Source: Bdellovibrionales bacterium
GTDB lineage: Bacteria > Bdellovibrionota_G > JALEGL01 > JAGRAY01
Assembly: GCA_020434375.1 (NCBI GenBank)
Contig: JAGRAY010000008.1
Location: 1 to 24,170 of the forward strand
Direction: 5' to 3'
DNA: 24,170 bases
Shown: positions 8,239 through 15,268 of the stretch, piece by piece
Layout: each line of letters opens with the position of its first letter
How positions within the stretch are numbered: the first letter of the stretch is position 1
Notes under the pieces: model-generated
Database searches by the model: none
Seen by the model: only the letters and a program-made list of their open reading frames with translations
What the model was told of the DNA's origin: nothing
Program-made: the position numbers and the translations under genes

Positions 8239-8240
8239 GA

Positions 8241-8477
8241 CTAAGTGTGTTCAGAAATATATTTGATGGCGTCACCCACAGTTTGAATTTTTTCTGCATC
8301 CTCTTCTGGAATTTCAAGATTAAACTCTTCTTCCATAGCCATGACTAATTCAACGACGTCCAACGAGTCTGCACCCAAATCATTAATAAAAGATTTAGAT
8401 GGCTCAAGCTGGGCCACTTCAACATTGAGCTGTTCTGCCAAAACCTCTTTAACACGTGTTTCAATTGTAGAAGACAT
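8241..8477 (-). CDS. acpP: Acyl carrier protein
   Basis: A small acidic carrier (78 aa) that holds growing acyl chains on a phosphopantetheine arm attached to Ser38 in DLGADSLDVVEL. Full length, with the usual helix pattern and acidic second helix (MAMEEEFNLEIPEEDAE). A clear GGAGG lies about 5 nt before the ATG. It sits between fabG (14 nt upstream) and fabF (2 nt downstream). Confidence 0.97.
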   Translation of the reverse strand: MSSTIETRVKEVLAEQLNVEVAQLEPSKSFINDLGADSLDVVELVMAMEEEFNLEIPEEDAEKIQTVGDAIKYISEHT

Positions 8478-8491
8478 TTTTCCTCCTTAGT

Positions 8492-9238
8492 TTACAAATA
8501 CATACCACCATTTACGGCAATTACTTGCCCCGTCACATATGAAGCTTTTGTCGAAACAAGAAACTTCACGATCGAAGCTATTTCTTCCGGTTCAGCATAC
8601 CTTTGAAGCGGAATATGTCGTAGAAGAGTCTGCTTTTGATCTTCTGTCAAATTGTCAGTCATTTCGGTCCGAACAAATCCTGGCGCTACAGCATTCACGG
8701 TAATGTTGCGAGATGCAACCTCTTTAGCAATTGATTTTGTCAAACCATGAATGCCCGCCTTAGACGCAGCATAGATAGCTTGTCCTGCATTACCCATTTG
8801 ACCTACCACCGAAGATAAAAAAACAATTCTTCCGTTAGGTCTTTTGAGCATGGTTTTGAGAGCGGCTTGGGCACAGTAAAATGCTCCCTTCAGATTAACG
8901 TCAATGACCTTTTGCCAATCGGCCTCCTTGGCTCGCAATACAAGGCCATCAATAGAAACACCCGCATTATTCACCAAGACATCGATTCCTTTAGATTCTT
9001 TTGCCATCTGCTCAAAAGATTCTTTGACACTATTTAAATCAGATACATCAAACCCAATAGCTTTCGCTTGACCTCCATTTGCTTTGATTTCTGATACGAC
9101 TTCTTGTGCAATAGAGGCGCTCTTTTGATAATTAACATAAACCATAGAAGTCTCGTTCGAGAGAGCCAAGGCTATCGATTTACCAATCCCTCTGGAGGCT
9201 CCGGTAACCAAAACAACCCTATCTATAGTATCCGTCAA
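8492..9238 (-). CDS. fabG: 3-oxoacyl-ACP reductase
   Basis: NADPH-dependent reduction of 3-oxoacyl-ACP in fatty-acid elongation; classical short-chain dehydrogenase/reductase, 248 aa. Nucleotide motif TGASRGIG (12-19), NNAG at 90-93, and catalytic residues Asn115, Ser143, Tyr156 and Lys160 (YAASK). The C-terminus VTGQVIAVNGGMYL is typical. The start is TTG at 9238: it is the only start between the protein and an in-frame stop (the rpmF TAG at 9254-9256) and has AGGA about 5 nt upstream. rpmF lies directly upstream; plsX, fabH and fabD, which often sit between these genes, are absent here. Confidence 0.95.
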   Translation of the reverse strand: MTDTIDRVVLVTGASRGIGKSIALALSNETSMVYVNYQKSASIAQEVVSEIKANGGQAKAIGFDVSDLNSVKESFEQMAKESKGIDVLVNNAGVSIDGLVLRAKEADWQKVIDVNLKGAFYCAQAALKTMLKRPNGRIVFLSSVVGQMGNAGQAIYAASKAGIHGLTKSIAKEVASRNITVNAVAPGFVRTEMTDNLTEDQKQTLLRHIPLQRYAEPEEIASIVKFLVSTKASYVTGQVIAVNGGMYL

Positions 9239-9253
9239 ATGCGTCCTGCAAGG

Positions 9254-9439
9254 CTATTCAATCGGTATATGAACGACTTCTTTGCCCTGGTAAAATCCGC
9301 ACGATGCGCACACACGGTGCATAGCGGAAGGTTCTCCGCATTGAGGACAAGTTCGCGTTGCGTGTGGAAAAGCTAGCTTGTCGTGAGCTCTTCGTCGATC
9401 CCGTCGGGATTTGGATGTTTTTTTCTTAGGTACTGGCAT
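9254..9439 (-). CDS. rpmF: 50S ribosomal protein L32
   Basis: Small structural protein of the large ribosomal subunit, 61 aa. It has the basic N-terminus MPVPKKKTSKSRRDRRRAHD and a zinc ribbon with four cysteines: Cys31/Cys34 (CPQC) and Cys44/Cys47 (CASC). AAGGAG sits about 6 nt before the ATG. It lies between the DUF177 gene and fabG, the usual linkage of L32 to fatty-acid synthesis genes. Confidence 0.96.
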   Translation of the reverse strand: MPVPKKKTSKSRRDRRRAHDKLAFPHATRTCPQCGEPSAMHRVCASCGFYQGKEVVHIPIE

Positions 9440-9471
9440 AATAAACTCCTTCGTTCAAGAAGGCGTATACA

Positions 9472-10022
9472 CTAATTTGATAGGTTTTTACAAGTATGAA
9501 CACCTGAATTTAAGTCGGCGCCGCACGCCATACACACACCCTTGCAGTCTTCTTTACATAGGTATCTCATAGGAAGCGATAACAGAAGTTGCTCTTTAAT
9601 AATTTCGTCTAAATCGAGCTCCTGATTGTCGTAAAAAACCAGACCTTCCTCGGACTCTTCCATAACCTGATCTGTAGATTGATCAGCAAACGCTCGCTGT
9701 TGGCCTTTGCGTCCGGGTGGTTTGGCTTTTATGCGACTTCGCCTAGGTTCCTTTTGCGCGCACGTTAAAAAGATATTGAGATTCACCGGATACTGGCAAG
9801 TACCGCCACATCTATAGCATAGCGCATCAATTGACGTCTGAGCTTTGCCCGTGAGAAAAACATCGCTATTTGAGAGCTCTAGATGCAACTGGCACGCAAT
9901 GCCACGAGAAAAGAAAACATTTCATCGGCGCGCTTGGTATGACCTTTTAGGATCATGGGTGAAATCAAAAAATCAACATCAAGCCCCTCATTGAAAGGAA
10001 TACTATGAACTTTCACCTTCAT
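9472..10022 (-). CDS. YceD/DUF177 family protein, apparently split by a frameshift
   Basis: DUF177 proteins (YceD/YlbN) are normally encoded just before rpmF; their role is poorly defined, with links to 23S rRNA in some bacteria. The C-terminal part (9472-9888) has LCYRCGGTC and a terminal DCKGVCMACGADLN, matching the family's cysteine motifs. The expected N-terminus lies in another frame: an ATG at 10022 opens MKVKVHSIPFNEGLDVDFLI and runs to LRASC before a TAG at 9879-9881. The downstream frame continues as LHLELSNSDVFLTG, exactly where the family would carry on, so a loss of one base (-1 shift) lies between about 9879 and 9920. It may be a sequencing error, a real pseudogene, or a protein started internally at TTG 9888. 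It is the first gene of the fab operon; a weak promoter (TTGCAT, 17 nt, TATACC) ends about 10 nt before the ATG. Confidence 0.75.
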
Positions 10023-10070
10023 GATAGGCAGGGTATAACGAACTCCTGTTGCACATGCAAGTCTGTTTTT

Positions 10071-11147
10071 TTAAGACTTAGCTGGAGCAGATACCATACC
10101 CGGAACTCTCACAGCTGTTCGCGCGTCAACGCACATACCCCCACCTTCGGCATCCGCCATTTCCTTCTTGGTAAAAAAGTGGCGCGTTACATCAACAGCA
10201 ACCTCTCCAGCGCTAAGGCCTTTGGTTGCGCTTCCTGGAATAACGACATTGATATACCCGTCAGAACCGACGGCCGGTGTTGGCATATATATAACCTTGG
10301 TTGGATCAGTTTCTTGACCCTCATAAATAGTCTTCACGGGGTAGTGAAACTCCACAGAAACAAAGTCTTTTACGTCTGTCTCTGGCTCGGCACCAGCCGG
10401 TATGGGAATGGTTAAATCTTCTCCAGTGACAGCTGAAATGGTTGAAAATTTACCACCCTGAGGATCCTCAACGTCAGGTGGAAAATTAAAACTCGAAGCT
10501 CCCATCTTGGCATTGCCAATACTAAAACTTTTGAGCTGACCTACGCCTTCTAGAGTTGTTGCTGTCATGGCTCTTGAAAGCGTGTTTACATCTTCAAGTG
10601 AATTGCCATTGGCTGCTAACTTCTCAGACGTTTTACTCAATACGTACTTTCCATCTGCCGTCTTTGAAAAACTCAAAGTCTGAACTCCAGACCCACCAAG
10701 ACTTTTAAGTGGACTAATGGTACTTCTTACTTCAGTTTGATCCATTGTCATTTTCTGATTGCTTCCGGCTACAGGCTCACCACCAAGACCCATCTCAACA
10801 GTCAAGCCTAAATCCATGGGTTTATATGATGTCATTTTTGTGGGATCTTTTTGACCACTTCGAAGAAAATAAAATGAACTTCCCTCGAGTTTAGCTTCAT
10901 TCACAAAACCATTGCCATTAATTTCGAACGACTGATCTCCTATATAATTTTTTCGAGCTTCAATAACAAACAATCCACGCTCACACCCGCCCACAGATTC
11001 TTCAACATCGGTAGCCTTTAAAGAGCCTTCAAGCATGCCACTTTGCTGAGATGGTATCTTCTTGTAAGTTTTAGCCATATCACATCCTGAAGCCATCAAG
11101 ATTAAAGCAACCGCAGCGCCTATATTAAATATGTGTCCTTTCATCAT
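10071..11147 (-). CDS. Putative lipoprotein of unknown function
   Basis: An N-terminal basic and hydrophobic stretch ends in LILMASGC, a lipobox, so the protein is probably exported and lipidated at that cysteine. The remaining ~335 residues are polar, rich in Gly, Ser and Lys, and match no family I recognise. They look beta-rich, with PVKTIYEGQETDPTKVIYMP in the C-terminal part. The frame opens at TTG 11150, but ATG 11147 (or 11144) has better spacing from AGGAG at 11158-11154, which overlaps the stop of the upstream barrel gene. The pairing with that barrel suggests a joint envelope role; this is inference. The stop codon lies in a small A-loop hairpin (10059-10079) with no T-tract, so it is not a clear terminator. 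Confidence 0.8.
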   Translation of the reverse strand: MMKGHIFNIGAAVALILMASGCDMAKTYKKIPSQQSGMLEGSLKATDVEESVGGCERGLFVIEARKNYIGDQSFEINGNGFVNEAKLEGSSFYFLRSGQKDPTKMTSYKPMDLGLTVEMGLGGEPVAGSNQKMTMDQTEVRSTISPLKSLGGSGVQTLSFSKTADGKYVLSKTSEKLAANGNSLEDVNTLSRAMTATTLEGVGQLKSFSIGNAKMGASSFNFPPDVEDPQGGKFSTISAVTGEDLTIPIPAGAEPETDVKDFVSVEFHYPVKTIYEGQETDPTKVIYMPTPAVGSDGYINVVIPGSATKGLSAGEVAVDVTRHFFTKKEMADAEGGGMCVDARTAVRVPGMVSAPAKS

Positions 11148-11156
11148 CAACCTCTC

Positions 11157-12488
11157 CTAAAGTGTAAACCCTATTCCCATTTGAAACCAATGTGCGTGCG
11201 CAAGAGGCGTATAATCGTTTTTGTTTTCACCCAAAATTTGCCATCGGTATAAAAACTCAAAATTGATTTTATCCGTAATGGGTTGTCCTGCGGTAAATGT
11301 GAGGCGATTTCTAAAATTTTGTCTGGGGGCCCCATTTGAAACGGTAGAAAAGTCGTATTTACGCACACGAAGTTCATTGGTCAAAGCTATCGAACCCTTC
11401 GTTGGAAGTTTCTGGCTGATTCTAGGAACAAAATAGTGCCCCTTCCATTCTTGACTATCATCATTGCTAAAATTCTTAAGTGCATACGCATACTTAAAAC
11501 TTAGAGCTGTATCGCCAAACTTTACGCTCACACCAGGCACAAGCCTATGCCAAGCAAGAACCCATCGATCTTGGGGTGCTGGTGACACCGTGGGATTAAA
11601 TCCAAACACATTTCCATCCAATGAATCGTCATCGACAATGACATCACCAAGAGGATCCACAGCGCTGCCTCCCGTATTCATATCAAGAATTGATAAGAAC
11701 TCGGTGGCTCCCTCAAAATAGGACACATCGTAAGCCAAACTCAGTCCCACTCTATCGTTTATTTGAAAACCAAGTTCTGGTCCTACATATATAAAAATGC
11801 CCGTTTCTGCCTCTGTGTCGACGCCCGATTTGATAAAATATTCAAAAGCAGCTGGAATTGAAGTTGAAAATAATGGACTCCATTGCACGTCGATTCCCGC
11901 ACTTAACGCATGATTAAAATCACGTTTATTGCCGGTTCGGTTGTAATACTCACGGTACATAAATTCATATCCGGTTGACAAATTAACTTTGCGACCCCCG
12001 CCCGTCATGAATGCGGTACTAAAATTTGCACCTGGTTTTAACCCAAAGAACCACTTACCACCCTGGGCGGGAGACGAGCTTCCCAAGTTAATTTTATCAA
12101 AACCTACTGGATAAACAGTAACACCTAAATCAAACTTAACGCCCTTAAGCGTGTCATCATCGGGCGATGCCACAGGTGCAAGCGTTGTGGGCTCTGCAAC
12201 AGGAACTTGTTGTGCAATGTTTGTATCTGCGACTGGTGGAGATGATACTGGAGCTTCTAAAGTTTCGCCGTTTTCAGATGGTGAAACATTGATAGGAGGA
12301 ACTTCATTTGCCACGGAATCTACAGGTGTAGGCTGCGTTTCAGGAACACCATAAGTTTCAATGAGTGGGTTTACATCTTCACTGGAGGGAACGTCTGCCT
12401 CTTGACCAAAAGCGCTTGAGATCACAAGCACACTGGCACTTAGAAAAAAGTTTAATAACGTTTTTTTGATCAAATACTTCTTCGTCAT
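11157..12488 (-). CDS. Putative outer-membrane beta-barrel protein
   Basis: 443 aa. The N-terminus MTKKYLIKKTLLNFFLSASV followed by LVISSAFG-QE is a signal peptide cleaved near residue 28. Residues about 30-112 are a low-complexity linker rich in Pro, Val, Thr and Glu, likely periplasmic. From about 115 the sequence alternates in short amphipathic strands with Gly/Asn/Asp turns (for example KVNLSTGYEFMYREYYNRTG and VGLSLAYDVSYF), typical of a barrel. The end WFQMGIGFTL resembles an outer-membrane C-terminal signal, though the last residue is Leu rather than Phe. GGAG lies 7 nt before the ATG and a candidate promoter lies upstream. Function and substrate are unknown; it overlaps nothing but is 9 nt from the lipoprotein gene and surely co-transcribed. 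Confidence 0.8.
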   Translation of the reverse strand: MTKKYLIKKTLLNFFLSASVLVISSAFGQEADVPSSEDVNPLIETYGVPETQPTPVDSVANEVPPINVSPSENGETLEAPVSSPPVADTNIAQQVPVAEPTTLAPVASPDDDTLKGVKFDLGVTVYPVGFDKINLGSSSPAQGGKWFFGLKPGANFSTAFMTGGGRKVNLSTGYEFMYREYYNRTGNKRDFNHALSAGIDVQWSPLFSTSIPAAFEYFIKSGVDTEAETGIFIYVGPELGFQINDRVGLSLAYDVSYFEGATEFLSILDMNTGGSAVDPLGDVIVDDDSLDGNVFGFNPTVSPAPQDRWVLAWHRLVPGVSVKFGDTALSFKYAYALKNFSNDDSQEWKGHYFVPRISQKLPTKGSIALTNELRVRKYDFSTVSNGAPRQNFRNRLTFTAGQPITDKINFEFLYRWQILGENKNDYTPLAHAHWFQMGIGFTL

Positions 12489-12858
12489 TTACATACTCCG
12501 TTAAACAAAGCCTTTAACATGTTGTACTGCTTTGTGTCAACCACATTGGTGCAACTTGTCAAATTCCTTGAATTGGTTTTCATCTCAAGGCAGAGAGCTG
12601 CAACCAAGGTGCCATAAAATACATTTCTAAGTCATTGATAATATTATGTAATACTTAATGTCTGAAATAAAACATGCGACACTATCGCTTTTTTCGGGAT
12701 CAAGATGTCTCAATCATAGGGGCAGGCAAAGCCCCCATAGTAGAACTATCTTAAAAAAATATTATGTTTTCAAAATCAAGAGTTTGGATCCAGCATGACA
12801 AACACTACCATGTAGATTTTAATCTTCGTTGTAACCCTATATAATTAAATTTAAAAAA
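12489..12858. other. Intergenic region with a candidate promoter for the barrel gene
   Basis: No gene is seen. On the minus strand TTGACA (12540-12535), 17 nt, TTAAAG (12517-12512) could drive the barrel-lipoprotein pair. A GC hairpin with GGGGC/GCCCC arms lies around 12718-12738 but lacks a T-tract on either strand. The remainder is AT-rich without a visible signal. A T-run directly follows the antitoxin stop on the minus strand, without a strong stem. Confidence 0.4.
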
Positions 12859-13119
12859 CTAAGCCACTTCTTGTATATCGAAATCAGGAAATAGAATAAC
12901 GGCTGGATGTACTTTTAAAGCTTTGGCTAAAGCTAGAGCTCTGTCACGACCTATTTGAGCACTACCGTTTTCCATGGCTGAAATATTAGACTGCGGAATA
13001 CTTGTCAGTTTAGATAAATCAAGTTGAGTCATTTCTTGGAGCTCACGTAAAGTTTTTAACATTTCACCAGGAGTAACTTGAACGTTTATTTTTGCCCTTC
13101 CAAAGTCACTTTTTTTCAT
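12859..13119 (-). CDS. XRE-family antitoxin of a RelE/HigBA-type pair
   Basis: An 86-aa helix-turn-helix protein: residues about 18-73 form a Cro/C1-type domain (MLKTLRELQEMTQLDLSKLT, then IPQSNISAMENG as the recognition region). It would neutralise the upstream toxin and repress the operon. It starts 3 nt after the toxin stop, with a strong GGAGG inside the toxin 3' end 6 nt before the ATG. The toxin-first order is that of HigBA-type modules. Its likely operator is the palindrome at 13414-13433. Confidence 0.9.
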   Translation of the reverse strand: MKKSDFGRAKINVQVTPGEMLKTLRELQEMTQLDLSKLTSIPQSNISAMENGSAQIGRDRALALAKALKVHPAVILFPDFDIQEVA

Positions 13120-13122
13120 AGC

Positions 13123-13401
13123 TTACCTCCGATAATCATGCGGTGTAATCTCAACCACATAAACTTCCAACTGACCTTTATCCACTCTATAGATCACTCG
13201 CCACTGAATACCCAGCCTAGATGATCTAAAACCTTTCCATTCGCCCTTGAGCGCTTCATCATGAAAACCTTTAATGACTCGTAAGCCCTTCGGTCCTTCA
13301 AGTTCTACAATGCGTTTCCAGGCTTCGTAACGTATCAAAAACGATTTTGGCGCATTCTTGAAAACCTTAACTACCGTTTTCTTTTCAAGAATGACCCACA
13401 T
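13123..13401 (-). CDS. RelE/HigB-like toxin
   Basis: 92 aa, RelE/ParE fold by pattern: an N-terminal helix with FKNAPKSFLIRYEAWKRIV, basic strands LKGEWKGFRSSRLGIQWRVIYRV, and the end VVEITPHDYRR with the His-Asp-Tyr common in mRNA-cleaving RelE/StbE proteins. Ribosome-dependent mRNA cleavage is the family expectation, not shown here. The ATG at 13401 has no good Shine-Dalgarno, while the antitoxin has a strong one, which would favour excess antitoxin. Toxin and antitoxin form a two-gene operon transcribed from the promoter just upstream. Confidence 0.88.
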   Translation of the reverse strand: MWVILEKKTVVKVFKNAPKSFLIRYEAWKRIVELEGPKGLRVIKGFHDEALKGEWKGFRSSRLGIQWRVIYRVDKGQLEVYVVEITPHDYRR

Positions 13402-13455
13402 ACTTTAAAAGATATATACTTTATAAAGTATATCAATACAAGATAAAAAGTTCAA
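13401..13455 (-). promoter_or_regulatory. Toxin-antitoxin promoter with palindromic operator
   Basis: TTGAAC (13455-13450), a 17-nt spacer and TATACT (13432-13427) form a strong sigma70 promoter reading into the toxin gene. The -10 box lies inside a perfect 20-bp palindrome, ATATACTTTATAAAGTATAT (13414-13433). The half-site TACTTTA recurs at 13401-13407, giving three half-sites. Binding by the XRE antitoxin would block the promoter (inference from HigBA/RelBE autoregulation). Confidence 0.75.
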
Positions 13456-13540
13456 CACTATTTTTAGAACTGATTCTTAGATAACAGGTCGCATGAACAT
13501 GGGTGATATAGTATTTTGACTTTTAGCTGATACTGCTTAA

Positions 13541-13641
13541 ATTTTGGAAGATTGCCGTATGGCGACTTGGAGCGTAGCGACGGAGCCAGTAGGCAACTTA
13601 CAAAATGGTTTATCCATTTCTTCAGCGGCTTCGCCGTTGAA
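13541..13641. repeat. Cluster of three hairpins downstream of the HIT gene
   Basis: A nested imperfect inverted repeat spans 13541-13606: ATTTTG/CAAAAT, TTGCC/GGCAA and TGGC/GCCA arms with matching GTA bulges, around a GC-rich core GGAGCGTAGCGACGGAGCC. Then AAATGG-TTTAT-CCATTT (13603-13619) and TTCAGCGGC-TTC-GCCGTTGAA (13621-13641, one G-T pair). None has a T-tract, so a rho-independent terminator is not supported. The GC-rich core in an AT-rich gap suggests a dispersed structured repeat. Confidence 0.6.
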
Positions 13642-13674
13642 AAATTATCAAATCACTCTTTGCGATCGAAGTAT

Positions 13675-14163
13675 TTATTCGATTGATTCAAATTCCGGTT
13701 TCAATTTTTGATAAGTTTGATCGAGAGTTTCTGGGAGAACTCTTGTCTCAGCAGTGATGGGCATGAAGTTGGTATCACCGTTCCATCTTGGAACAATATG
13801 ATAATGCATGTGATGACGAATGCCGGCGCCACCTGCTTCCCCAAGATTCATACCCAGGTTAAATCCCTGAGGATTCATCACCATTTGTATGGCACCAATC
13901 GATTTTTGTATTTGAATATGAAGATCAAGAAGTGTTTGGGAATCTAAATCTTTAAAGTCGGCCGTGTGAAGATTTGGAATCACCATAAGGTGACCAGTGT
14001 TATAAGGATACTTATTCAACACTACAAAACATGTTGAAGATCGATGCAAAATAAAATTTTTGTCATCTTCCTTAGCGGCCAAAAGCTCACAAAAAACGCA
14101 TCCTTTCAATGTTTTAAACTCCTTAATAAATGGCATGCGCCATGGCGTCCAAAGACGCTTCAT
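13675..14163 (-). CDS. HIT-family hydrolase or phosphorylase
   Basis: A nucleotide-binding histidine-triad protein, 162 aa, resembling the diadenosine polyphosphate (Ap4A) phosphorylase or hydrolase branch. The triad HMHYHIVPRW places His118, His120 and His122 at the active site. CVFC (Cys22/Cys25) near the N-terminus is a likely zinc-binding pair, and YPYNTGHLMVIP at 52-63 is the typical substrate-side motif. The ATG at 14163 is directly preceded by the 122-bp element. The start MKRLWTPWRMPFI matches the family N-terminus, so it is secure. It is the third gene of rpsA-sppA-HIT. The exact substrate cannot be read from sequence. Confidence 0.92.
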   Translation of the reverse strand: MKRLWTPWRMPFIKEFKTLKGCVFCELLAAKEDDKNFILHRSSTCFVVLNKYPYNTGHLMVIPNLHTADFKDLDSQTLLDLHIQIQKSIGAIQMVMNPQGFNLGMNLGEAGGAGIRHHMHYHIVPRWNGDTNFMPITAETRVLPETLDQTYQKLKPEFESIE

Positions 14164-14285
14164 GAGACTGCCCTGAAACGCCCATCTTCGTCGTTGCTCG
14201 TTGGTTCGCCATCCTCGCGTACTGGAAGTAAGCTCTGGTGGCTCACCTCCTCGCGCCTATAATATGACCATTTCAGGGCAGCCCC
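14164..14285 (-). repeat. 122-bp palindromic-ended element, copy 2
   Basis: Same length as copy 1 (1402-1523), ungapped, about 86% identical. Terminal arms on the minus strand: GGGGCTGCCCTGAAA and TTTCAGGGCAGTCTC, a 15-bp stem in RNA if two G-U pairs are allowed. Against copy 1 two base pairs of the stem changed on both sides (TT/AA to CC/GG), a compensatory change. It fills the whole sppA-HIT gap except one base and abuts the HIT ATG, in the same orientation relative to the gene as copy 1. AGGAGGTGA and the small-ORF blocks LPVREDGEPT and DEDGRF are conserved. Confidence 0.85.
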
Positions 14286-14286
14286 T

Positions 14287-15141
14287 TCATGGATATTGCT
14301 GAAAAAGAACTTGAAGTCCTCGGCGAAAAAATGTGCGGTCCGAAAAATTCTTAAAAAACCCAAACTTTTCTTCGGGTGGATAAATTGCTTTTGGTTTTTC
14401 CTTTAGATTTACCTCTCGCGCTGCAAGCTGAATGGCAAACTCGAGGCTTCCCAGTTCGTCAACTAGCCCAAGTTCTTGAGCTTGTTTTCCACTGAAAATT
14501 CGTCCGTCCGCTAACTCCTTGGTTTTTTCAATGGACAAATTTCGGCCTTTCGAGACGGCCTCTATGAACTGATTGTGCATGTCTTCTGTAAGTTGCTTTA
14601 GAAATAATTTTTCGTCTGCTGTCAGCGATCGCAGCGGAGAACCAATATCTTTCATTTTTCCAGCTTGAATTACTTCCCATTTGAGATGAAATTTTCTTAA
14701 AAGATCGTCAACAACAAAATAAGTCGCTATCACACCAATAGAGCCTGTCAAAGTGCCAGGATTTGCCACTATCTTGTTTGCTGGTGCGGACAGATAATAT
14801 CCCCCAGACGCTGCGACATCGCCCATTGATACGATGATCTTCTTTTTGTCTTTAATACGAAGAATTTCGTCATGAATTTCTTGGGAAGCCCCAACTGTTC
14901 CTCCAGGTGAATTTACACGAACAACAATAGCCTTAACTTTTTCATTGTCTTCATATTTCTTGAGGCGCTTAATGGTGTCTTTTGAGTCTTCGATGGGACC
15001 AGCCACTTCGACAACTGCGATATTGCCATTTCGCTCATCGTCTCCACGAAAAATTGAAACCAAGGCACCCAGCTCTATAAAGATACCCAGAAGCAAAAGT
15101 ATAATAAAACTTTTATAGAGCCTGCCTGTATTATTTGCCAT
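14287..15141 (-). CDS. sppA: Signal peptide peptidase SppA, short form
   Basis: A membrane-anchored serine protease (family S49) that degrades leftover signal peptides in the envelope. 284 aa, like the Bacillus short form. One N-terminal membrane span (about residues 11-31) is followed by the protease domain. The Ser-Lys dyad is Ser112 in GDVAASGGYY and probably Lys164 in GKMKDIGSP, with the 52-residue spacing known for the Bacillus enzyme. RVNSPGGTVGAS at 75-86 is the conserved substrate groove. GAAGG lies about 7 nt before the ATG. It sits between rpsA and the HIT gene, with structured repeats on both sides. Confidence 0.94.
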   Translation of the reverse strand: MANNTGRLYKSFIILLLLGIFIELGALVSIFRGDDERNGNIAVVEVAGPIEDSKDTIKRLKKYEDNEKVKAIVVRVNSPGGTVGASQEIHDEILRIKDKKKIIVSMGDVAASGGYYLSAPANKIVANPGTLTGSIGVIATYFVVDDLLRKFHLKWEVIQAGKMKDIGSPLRSLTADEKLFLKQLTEDMHNQFIEAVSKGRNLSIEKTKELADGRIFSGKQAQELGLVDELGSLEFAIQLAAREVNLKEKPKAIYPPEEKFGFFKNFSDRTFFRRGLQVLFQQYP

Positions 15142-15161
15142 TGATGACCTTCTTTGGGTTT

Positions 15162-15255
15162 GGGACTGCCAATAACCGCCTATATCCTTCGCTCTTCATT
15201 CGTGCGCTGTCTTCACGTTTTTGCACTCAGGACCTGGCCATTTCTATGCAGTCCC
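15162..15255 (-). repeat. 94-bp inverted-repeat element, possible diverged relative of the 122-bp family
   Basis: On the minus strand it opens with GGGACTGC and closes with GCAGTCCC, a perfect 8-bp inverted repeat (15255-15248 and 15169-15162). The start GGGACTGCATAGAAATG resembles GAGACTGCTTTGAAATG of copy 1. The end GAAGAGCGA...GGCGGTTATTGGCAGTCCC resembles GAAGAGCGACGAAG...GGGCGTTTCAAAGCAGTCCC. The middle is shorter and unlike, so the relation is tentative. It fills most of the rpsA-sppA gap. Confidence 0.55.
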
Positions 15256-15268
15256 TCTTTGTAGCTTT

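Noticed and set aside
9254..9256. Upstream extension of fabG to an ATG
   Set aside because: The rpmF stop codon is in the fabG frame, leaving TTG 9238 as the only possible start.
10059..10079. Hairpin AAGTCT/AGACTT at the lipoprotein stop as a rho-independent terminator
   Set aside because: The stem is 6 bp and AT-rich, and on the transcribed strand the A-run is in the loop with no T-run after the stem.
12718..12738. GC hairpin (GGGGC/GCCCC) as a terminator for the toxin-antitoxin or barrel genes
   Set aside because: No T-tract follows on either strand and it lies far from both gene ends.
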